From Streptomyces sp. MMG1121 (lineage in GTDB: Bacteria; Actinomycetota; Actinomycetes; Streptomycetales; Streptomycetaceae): a DNA stretch of 64,000 nucleotides. Where the stretch lies: contig NZ_LGDV01000201.1 of NCBI RefSeq assembly GCF_001280015.1, positions 1-64,000 on the forward strand, written 5' to 3'. The translations under genes and the position numbers were made by a program. The notes below the pieces were generated by a model that saw nothing but the letters and a program-made list of their open reading frames with translations, had not been told where the DNA came from and made no database searches. Shown here piece after piece: positions 55,963 to 64,000 of this stretch (the first letter of the stretch is position 1; each line of letters opens with the position of its first letter).

Positions 55963-55992
55963 GGTGGGATACCCCCTCGTATGTTCCCGCCC

Positions 55993-57198
55993 TCACTCGA
56001 ACTGGTCGAGCAGTGCGTTCACTTCGGCAATGATACGAGACAGCTCTGCCTCGGTCCCGGTGTTCACCGGTGGATGTTCCCTCAACTCCCGTGACAGGTC
56101 GGCGAGTTTGTGCAGACCTTCGACGACGCTCCATTCGCTGGGCTGCCGTTCGGGCCGCAGTGGCGCGCCGATCTCCCGGGCGTCGAGCAGGATCTCGTGG
56201 TCGGAGCGGCGTCGCCGGGCCGGTTCGCCTCCGTGTTTCTCCACGACGGCCTGTACGGCCTCCTCGACCGTGGTGCGGTCGGCCGGGTCGGTCCAGATGT
56301 GGGCCAGCGGCCACAGGTCGACCGGCTCGGCGGTACGGGACTCGCGCAGCAGCGCGGCCGCGGCGACCAGTTTCAGGCTGCGCACCAGCCGGCGGTCCGA
56401 GAGCCGTACGCCTTGGATCAGCAACTGCCGTACCAGTTCCCGGTGTTCGCCGAGCACGGGGTCCAGGCCGACGTCCTTCAGCAGCAGGGTGAGCCGGCCC
56501 AGCCGCTCGACGGTCACCGTGCCCGTGGTGCGGTCCGCGGCGGCCGGAGCGGGGGCGCCCGTGCCCCGCGCCTGCTCGGCCGCGTGCACGGCCTCGGTGA
56601 ACCGGCGGGTCTCGTGGCCCCAGCCGACCTGGAGCAGCCGCTCCAGGTCGGTGCCGCCCACCGGTTCCACCTGGAGGCGGAGCAGGAAGCGGTCGGAGAA
56701 GGCGGTCAGGCCCGGGTCGTCGGGTATCTCGTTGGTGGCGCCCAGCAGACTGATCAGCGGGGCGTTCTCGGCGGCTGCGCCGTTGTGGTAGCGGCGTTCG
56801 TTGAGCAGGGTCAGCAGGGTGTTGAGGATGGCACTGCTGCCCTGGAACACCTCGTCCAGGAAGACGAGTTCGGCCGTCGGCAGCATGCCCTCGGTGCGCA
56901 CCTGGTAGGTGCCCTGCCTGAACCGCTCGAAGTCGAGCGCGCCGAAGATCTCCGACGGCTCGGTGAACCTGGTGAGCAGATAGCTGAACCGGCGTGCCTC
57001 GATGTACCGGGCGAGGGCGGAGATCAGCTCGCTCTTGGCGGTGCCGGTCGGGCCGAGCAGCAGCGCGTGTTCCCGGCAGACCACGGCGAGTTGCAGCAGC
57101 CGTACGGCGCGTTCGCGGCCGACGAACTCGTCGCCGAGCCGTCGTCGTACGTACTCCAGGTCCCTGATGGTGTCGACGGTGTCCTGGCCCCAGCTCAC
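55993..57198 (-). CDS. MoxR-family AAA+ ATPase
   Basis: 401 residues. Walker A GPTGTAKS at 49-56 and Walker B ELVFLDEVFQG at about 110-120, followed by the MoxR/RavA-type SSAILNTLLTLLNER and the sensor GATNEIP. MoxR ATPases remodel or load partner proteins, often with vWA proteins; a WD40/vWA protein is encoded downstream. GGAGG lies 4 bases before the GTG at 57198. Confidence 0.95.
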   Translation of the reverse strand: MSWGQDTVDTIRDLEYVRRRLGDEFVGRERAVRLLQLAVVCREHALLLGPTGTAKSELISALARYIEARRFSYLLTRFTEPSEIFGALDFERFRQGTYQVRTEGMLPTAELVFLDEVFQGSSAILNTLLTLLNERRYHNGAAAENAPLISLLGATNEIPDDPGLTAFSDRFLLRLQVEPVGGTDLERLLQVGWGHETRRFTEAVHAAEQARGTGAPAPAAADRTTGTVTVERLGRLTLLLKDVGLDPVLGEHRELVRQLLIQGVRLSDRRLVRSLKLVAAAALLRESRTAEPVDLWPLAHIWTDPADRTTVEEAVQAVVEKHGGEPARRRRSDHEILLDAREIGAPLRPERQPSEWSVVEGLHKLADLSRELREHPPVNTGTEAELSRIIAEVNALLDQFE

Positions 57199-57237
57199 CG
57201 CGCCTCCTGCCTCGTGTCCCTCGTGTCCGCCACGGTG

Positions 57238-59153
<1,916 letters not shown>

Positions 59154-59157
<4 letters not shown>

Positions 59158-60023
59158 GCGGGACTTCCCCCTCTGGCTTCGAGCCGTTCGACCTGCCGGT
59201 ACAGGCGCACGCCCGCCAGATACTCCTTGCCGATGCCGGAGCGGGCGCGCAGCAGCGGCCGGTGCGAGCGCTCCAGCCGGGCGAGCGCGGCCCACCAGGA
59301 GGCGACCGGGCGGGCCGCGGCCAGGTCGGGCGGCGCGGTCAGGCCGACGCGGGCCCGGCGGATCAGCGCCAGGTGCGCCGCGGTATGGCGCAGCAGCGCC
59401 GCCTCGTACACGTCGATCACCAGCTCCCGTTCACTCATCCGGAGCTGGTCGAGCAGCCGGCCGCGCCACAGGGCCTGGGCCGGGGAGGCGGGGGCCTCGC
59501 AGTAGACCGTGGTGATCAGCCGACGTCCCTGATGATGTGTCAGCAGTACGTCCTCCAGGAGGAGTTCGGCGTCGCTCTCGCCGACCGGGTCGGGCCGGTC
59601 GAGGAGCGCGGTGAGCGGTGAGGCGGCGCGCAGCCGGCCGGCCAGTGTCCGGTCGCCGATGTGCGCCAGCGCGGGCGCGACCACCGCGTGGTGGGCGAGC
59701 ACGTCCCACAGCGAGCGGGCGGGCGGCACCGCACGGACCGTCTCGGCCGCGAGCAGGGCCTGGGCGCGGCCGCCGACGGCGGCGGCGAGCAGGAGCGCGC
59801 CGGCGCCGACCGGCCGCCGCTCGCCGGACGCCAGCGCGTCGAGCCGCAGCCGGGCGGCGGACTGTGCCGCCAGCCGGACGACGGCCGCGCTGACGTCGGC
59901 CGGCGGCACGGCCAGTTGCTGCGGGTCCGTCAGTTCGCCCTCGGGCGGGGGCGGGCCCGCCCCCGCGCCGCCGTCAGTCGTCGACCACAGCAGCACGCGT
60001 AAGGCGGTATCGACCGCGGTCAT
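59154..60023 (-). CDS. Helical protein of unknown function, conjugation operon
   Basis: 289 residues, almost entirely helical, rich in Ala and Leu. No signal, membrane segment or known motif. It starts 50 bases inside the 3' end of the JAB gene and has a weak ribosome binding site, so its translation probably depends on the JAB gene. It could be an adaptor between the JAB protein and the AAA ATPase. Confidence 0.75.
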
Positions 60024-61080
60024 CTTTCACCCACTGTTCGCATTCGCGTACGGAGTCGCCGGAACGGGCGTAGAAGCGCAGGAGCCGCTCGTCGCCGGTG
60101 AGATTGATCAGTCCGGCCACCTGCCAGGGCTGCCGGAAGGTGCCGAGGTGCAGATCGACGTCGATGCTGGACAGGCCCGAGTCGTTCCCCGAGAACAGAT
60201 GGGTGTGGTACCAGCCCATCAGCTGCCGGTCCTGTCCGGAGGCGGTGATGCGCTGGTTCACCTCGCGGAAGGAGTCTCCGGTGAAGGTGAAGTGCAGGGC
60301 TCCGGCTCCCGAGTGCTCGGCGGGCGTGACCTCGTTGATCTCCACCAGGTAGCGCTCGGCCGGCGCGTCGCTGTCGCCGTTCTCCCCGTCCGGGCGCTCC
60401 GAGCGGCCGGGTCGGTCGGGGCCGAGGACCCTGAGGACCCGGCCGAGCAGGAAGCCGCCCTCCTCCAGCCGGCGGGAGAGCTTCATCTCGTGCAGATGGC
60501 CGTGGATGTCGCCGGAGAGCAGGACCGTCACGGGGCCGAGCCCGGCCGCGTCGATGCCCAGCTCCCCCGGGTCCACCCCGGGCACGGGGGGCTCGGCCAC
60601 CTTGCGTACGGTGAAACTTCGCCTGCTCTCGCGGAGGTTGAGGTCCATGGCGCCCTCGACCTCGGGGGTGGAGCGCCCGAGGGCCAGACCGCTGAGCGAG
60701 GGATGGTCGAGGCAGAAGCCCCACACCTCCTCGTCGGCATCGATCTGCTGGACCACGTGCTGCAGGACCGGTCCGAGCAGTTCCCGTACCGGGAACTCGC
60801 CGTCGACCACCTTCTCCGAGCCGCGCGAGACGGTGACCCCCAGTCGGCCGATCTGGCTGCGCAGGTTGTGGAGGGTGCGCGGGCCGTCCGCCAGCCGTGG
60901 GTCCGGCCGGCGCACATAGCGCATCTCCAGGATCAGTTGCTCGTCCGGGTCGCCGCCGGCCAGTTCCCGGCGCACCGCCTCGATGATCAGCGAGGAGAGG
61001 GAGATCTTGCCGACCAGCTCGAAGCTCGTGCCCTTGTAGAGCAGCACCATGGCGCCGCCGGCGCGGCTTTCGTCACTCAT
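59974..61080 (-). CDS. JAB/JAMM-domain isopeptidase
   Basis: 368 residues. The C-terminal JAB fold (about 195-350) carries the catalytic Glu in EEGGFLLGR (Glu206) and the zinc site HTH-x9-SxxD (His292, His294, Asp307), two residues longer than the common HxH-x7-SxxD. Residues 1-190 are an extra domain of no known family. JAMM enzymes remove ubiquitin-like modifiers. Adjacent E1-like and E2-like genes support that role. The ATG overlaps the E2 stop by 8 bases. Confidence 0.9.
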   Translation of the reverse strand: MSDESRAGGAMVLLYKGTSFELVGKISLSSLIIEAVRRELAGGDPDEQLILEMRYVRRPDPRLADGPRTLHNLRSQIGRLGVTVSRGSEKVVDGEFPVRELLGPVLQHVVQQIDADEEVWGFCLDHPSLSGLALGRSTPEVEGAMDLNLRESRRSFTVRKVAEPPVPGVDPGELGIDAAGLGPVTVLLSGDIHGHLHEMKLSRRLEEGGFLLGRVLRVLGPDRPGRSERPDGENGDSDAPAERYLVEINEVTPAEHSGAGALHFTFTGDSFREVNQRITASGQDRQLMGWYHTHLFSGNDSGLSSIDVDLHLGTFRQPWQVAGLINLTGDERLLRFYARSGDSVRECEQWVKDDRGRYRLTRAAVVDD

Positions 61081-62572
61081 CCGGGCTCGCTTCCACGCGC
61101 TCGACCGTCAGGAATCGGGAGCGGTCGGCCCGCTCGGTCAGACCGGCCCGGGTCAGCCAGGGGGTGCCGCCGATCTCCTTGATGCGTTCCTGGCCCTCCC
61201 AGGAGAACGCCCAGGCGGCGGCGTCCCCGTCGAGGTACTCGCCGCGCTGGATGATGTCCTGCACCAGGCTTTCGTAGTCCATGGCCATCCGGTAGTCGTG
61301 CGGCAGGATCTCGTAGTTTCGGTAGCGGACCATGTCGATGAGCATCTGGCACAGGGACTCCATGCTCAGGTCGGGTGTGTAGTCGGTCATCAGCGGGCCG
61401 AGACACACCGCGCCCTTGTTGTCCTGGCCGCGGGCGATGTTCGGGTGGAACACGTCCGAGCGCCAGCGCACGCGCGGCGCCTGGATGGGGAACTCGGCCG
61501 GCATCCAGATCACCAGCTCGTGCCGGTCGATGCGCCGCGGGTCCGGCGGCCAGGCCTCCAGGTCCTGCGGCGGGGCGAAGCCGGGCACGTGCAGCTCCAC
61601 CGTGTACTCCAGCGGCAGCCGGTCGTCGTCCATCTCGACCAGGGTGAACTCGGGGTGCTCCGCGGCGAAGTCCACGAGGTCGTCGCGGGCCCGGGCGAGT
61701 GCCTCCAGGCGCAGCCAGCTGTCGACGCCGGCGGTGGACTCGGCGGACATCTGCAACTGACCGCCGTCCCGGACTCCTTGGTTGTGCAGTGGTTCCTCGG
61801 GATCGAGCCGGTGGGCCTCGCCGTTCTCGTCACGGTAGTCGACCACGGCCCGCAGCAAATGCCCGTTGGCGTCCTGGGCCACCTCGGGCCGGTACTGCGC
61901 CCAGACGGCCGGGACGAGTTCGCTCGGCAGGGTCGTGTTGGGTACGTAGGGGATCTCGAACTGCTGGCCGTCGGGGCCCATGACCTCCAGGCGTGTGTAC
62001 AGGGTGGGCCGGAACTCGTACTCGCCGTAGAGCACTTCAACTCCGGGGGCGATGCGCGCGGCCCGCTCCCGCAGTTCCTCCACCCGGTCCGGGGGCAGCC
62101 CGGTGACCCGGAAGGCGGCCTGCCGGTGGCCGGCGTAGAGCTGGACGGCGTCCGCGTCGACCAGTTCGCGCACCAGTCTCAGCAGCTCGGGGTAGGCCTC
62201 GCTGCCCACGAACTCCACGGTGCGGTAGAGGGTTTCGGCGTTGTCGGCGGACTGTGCGCGTTCCTGCTCCTCCTCGCTGAGGAAGCGCAGGATCTTCTTC
62301 AGGACCTCGTTGCCCGGCCAGCGCCGCAGTACGGTGTCCAGCAGCTGCCGCACGCCGTCGCGCTGGACGGCGCCCAGTTCCAGGGCGCGCACCACCTGCC
62401 GCCAGTACGCGGTGACTTCCTGGCTCCCGTCCCAGCGGGGCCGGGCCTGCGGCGGGAAGTCCATGTCCTCCAGGAGTTCCTCGGCCTGGATCTGGGTGCG
62501 GTAGATGTCGGCCAGCGTGTCGATCAGCTCGCGTTTGATCTCGGTGGGCAGCTTGCCCGCTTCATAGCTCAT
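61073..62572 (-). CDS. E2-like conjugating protein with EAD-like and ubiquitin-like domains
   Basis: 499 residues in three parts. Residues 5-95 resemble an effector-associated (EAD) death-like helical domain (YWRQVVRALELG, LLDTVLRRWPGNEVL). Residues 193-278 look like a beta-grasp ubiquitin-like domain (LEVMGPDGQQFEIPYV, LDPEEPLHNQGVRDGGQLQ). Residues 285-465 are a UBC fold: the HPN motif at 376-378 in FHPNIARG and the catalytic Cys390 in GAVCLGP, spaced as in eukaryotic E2 enzymes. It would take a modifier from the E1-like protein next door. The ubiquitin-like part has no C-terminal GG and may not be conjugated. Confidence 0.93.
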   Translation of the reverse strand: MSYEAGKLPTEIKRELIDTLADIYRTQIQAEELLEDMDFPPQARPRWDGSQEVTAYWRQVVRALELGAVQRDGVRQLLDTVLRRWPGNEVLKKILRFLSEEEQERAQSADNAETLYRTVEFVGSEAYPELLRLVRELVDADAVQLYAGHRQAAFRVTGLPPDRVEELRERAARIAPGVEVLYGEYEFRPTLYTRLEVMGPDGQQFEIPYVPNTTLPSELVPAVWAQYRPEVAQDANGHLLRAVVDYRDENGEAHRLDPEEPLHNQGVRDGGQLQMSAESTAGVDSWLRLEALARARDDLVDFAAEHPEFTLVEMDDDRLPLEYTVELHVPGFAPPQDLEAWPPDPRRIDRHELVIWMPAEFPIQAPRVRWRSDVFHPNIARGQDNKGAVCLGPLMTDYTPDLSMESLCQMLIDMVRYRNYEILPHDYRMAMDYESLVQDIIQRGEYLDGDAAAWAFSWEGQERIKEIGGTPWLTRAGLTERADRSRFLTVERVEASPDE

Positions 62573-63582
62573 CGGGGCGTTCCTTTCCCGCCGGCCTCGG
62601 AGAGTTCCAGGTAGCGGATTCCGCGGGTGCGGCCGGTCGTGAGGACCGGCAGGATCTCGCGCGGTGCCACGCCGAGATCGGCGAGCCGGGCGCCCGGCGG
62701 CGCGTCCGCGAGCCGGGTGGATGCGCGCGTGGGCGCTGATCCGGGCAACGGCGCCCAGGTCATCACGGTCTCCTCGGGGGCGAGATGGTCGGTCAGATCG
62801 GCCGGGGTGGACAGCACCGTGTGCGGGACGGGGGCCACCAGGCCGGCGGGGATGGGGGTGTGCAGCGGGCAGTCGGGGTCGCGGCGCGGGGTGACCGGGG
62901 CCGCCGTACCGCCGGCGGCGTCCACCCGGACCACGCCGGGGCCGCTGCCCGCTCCGCACAGCAGCCGTACCGCGGTGACCGCCAGCCAGGAGCCGACCAG
63001 CGCGGAGACGGGCGCCGAGGCGCCGGCCTCGGGTACGACGGCGTCCGCGCAGGCCCACGGGTCGTCCTGGGCGGCGCGGTCGCGGGCGGTCAGGCCGCAG
63101 CCGAAGCAGGGGCCGGACGGCTCGTACAGCCGTATCTCGCCGCCCCAGGCGCTGGTGCCGCCGTCCAGCAGCGGTGCGCCGGTCTGCAGGCAGCGGCCGG
63201 CGAGCTGGAGCCGGGCGGCCAGGCTGTCCAGACAGCTGACGACGAGGGAGGCGTCCCGCAGTTCCGCGAGGCCCACCCCGCTGACCAGGGGCGCGGTGCG
63301 GGCGTCGACGCGGGTCACCGGGGACAGCTTGGTGAGCCGGCGGGCCGCGACGGTCGCCTTGGGCCGGCCGATGTCGGCGGCGCGGAACAGCGGGGCGCGG
63401 CTGAGGTTCGACTCCGAGACCTCGTCGGGGTCGCACAGCACCAGCCGGCCGACGCCGGCCAGGGCGAGCGCCTGGGCGCACTGGTTGCCCAGGGCGCCCA
63501 CCCCGCACAGCACGACGGTGGACTCGGCGAGCCGCCGCTGGTCCCAGCCGGCGATCAGGGCGTGCCGGTCGAAGCGGCCCAT
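62569..63582 (-). CDS. ThiF/E1-like adenylyltransferase
   Basis: 337 residues. The ATP site is VVLCGVGALGNQ (27-32), with D51 and N59 in DPDEVSESNLSR, and the Asp that contacts the adenylate in VSCLDS (119). Two Cys at 159/162 (CFGC) with Cys238 (DPDCPLH) and another may bind zinc. Cys178 (DDPWACADAVVP) lies in the loop that often holds the thioester Cys of E1 enzymes. A 90-residue C-terminal domain may position the E2. ATGA coupling to the E2 gene. Confidence 0.93.
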   Translation of the reverse strand: MGRFDRHALIAGWDQRRLAESTVVLCGVGALGNQCAQALALAGVGRLVLCDPDEVSESNLSRAPLFRAADIGRPKATVAARRLTKLSPVTRVDARTAPLVSGVGLAELRDASLVVSCLDSLAARLQLAGRCLQTGAPLLDGGTSAWGGEIRLYEPSGPCFGCGLTARDRAAQDDPWACADAVVPEAGASAPVSALVGSWLAVTAVRLLCGAGSGPGVVRVDAAGGTAAPVTPRRDPDCPLHTPIPAGLVAPVPHTVLSTPADLTDHLAPEETVMTWAPLPGSAPTRASTRLADAPPGARLADLGVAPREILPVLTTGRTRGIRYLELSEAGGKGTPR

Positions 63583-63583
63583 G

Positions 63584-64000
63584 TCAGTCCCGCCTCAGCG
63601 TGCGGAAGTTCATGGGGCACTGTTTGACGGTCAGTTCGCTGCGCCACTGCTCGAAGCAGCCGAGGCCGCGCGCCGGGTCCTGGTGGACGGCCTTGCGGCA
63701 GCCGGGTGCCTCGGGCGAGCAGGGGCAGACGACGACCGTCTCGAACAGCCGGAAGGTGTGGGTGCACACGAAACAGGCGTTGCGCCGCTGGGGTTGTCCG
63801 AGCACCGGGTCGCCGGGCATCAGCCGTGCGGTGTGCAGCGTGTCCGGCGGGGGGTCGGTGAGGTCGACGCCACGGAAGAAGGCGGCCTGCGCGGTCGGGT
63901 CGGGCGGCCCGGCGGCGGGCGGTGCCTCGCCGCTGCACGGCAGGTTGCGCAGATGGTGGGTGACGTCGGCCAGCTTGCCGTCCTCCGCGTGGCGCAGATA
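63584..64000 (-). CDS. Cys-rich zinc-binding protein (N-terminus off window)
   Basis: The frame is open to the right edge, so only the last 138 residues are visible. Near the C-terminus are at least seven Cys: CFVC, CPCS, PGCRKA, LGCFEQ and KQCPM, with several His, enough for one or two zinc sites of treble-clef or RING-like type. It ends 1 base before the E1-like gene. It may be an E3-like or adaptor protein, but the pattern does not match a canonical RING and no function can be claimed. Confidence 0.75.
   Translation of the reverse strand, partial: YLRHAEDGKLADVTHHLRNLPCSGEAPPAAGPPDPTAQAAFFRGVDLTDPPPDTLHTARLMPGDPVLGQPQRRNACFVCTHTFRLFETVVVCPCSPEAPGCRKAVHQDPARGLGCFEQWRSELTVKQCPMNFRTLRRD

Overview
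The window is high-GC actinobacterial chromosome. Frequent GTG starts, GGAGG-type ribosome binding sites, stop/start overlaps of the GTGA or ATGA kind and the gene content (GT4 glycogen synthase next to GlgC, an sox operon led by glyA, a FhuF-like 2Fe-2S protein, many secreted glycosidases) point to Streptomyces or a close relative. No rRNA, tRNA, insertion sequence, CRISPR array or integrase was seen.

Left part (1-22 kb): a carbohydrate region. A minus-strand operon (substrate-binding lipoprotein, two ABC permeases, a GH5 enzyme and a GH85 endo-beta-N-acetylglucosaminidase that runs off the left edge) is divergent from its likely LacI regulator, with two CTAA-N-GCGC-N-TTAG operators between them. 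A secreted GH29 alpha-L-fucosidase (9.3-11.6 kb) and a secreted GH92 alpha-mannosidase (18.8-21.2 kb) lie nearby. Together these enzymes could take an N-glycan apart: cut at the chitobiose core, remove fucose and alpha-mannose, import the product and split Man-GlcNAc. Between them are a MarR/flavin monooxygenase pair with a perfect operator, an amidase, a GNAT, a 57-residue small protein, an HD-like protein, two SDRs and a WS/DGAT-type acyltransferase.

Middle part (21-46 kb): mostly housekeeping and catabolism. It holds a glycogen synthase/glgC pair, a FhuF-like protein, a DMT transporter, a secreted M23/LysM/Rpf-like cell-wall hydrolase, 6-phosphogluconate dehydrogenase and panD. A complete one-carbon operon follows (GntR regulator, then glyA-soxBDAG-small ORF-purU) for sarcosine oxidation and folate recycling. 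An ornithine-cyclodeaminase-family gene and a DUF485-like/SSS symporter/LytS-type kinase operon come next.

Right part (46-64 kb): the most unusual stretch. On the plus strand a protein with a possible gasdermin-like pattern is coupled to an HExxH metalloprotease, then a radical SAM enzyme with a 69-residue partner. Converging on these is a minus-strand run of twelve tightly packed genes that continues past the right edge: a Cys-rich protein, a ThiF/E1-like enzyme, an E2-like protein (HPN motif plus catalytic Cys) carrying its own ubiquitin-like domain and an EAD-like N-terminus, a JAB/JAMM isopeptidase, a gene of unknown function, a Cdc48-like AAA ATPase with a degenerate first domain, a MoxR ATPase, a coiled-coil protein, a DUF2997-like protein, a helical-repeat protein, a Pro-rich protein and a WD40/vWA-like fusion. 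This looks like a ubiquitin-like conjugation module combined with a MoxR/vWA/beta-propeller conflict-type system.
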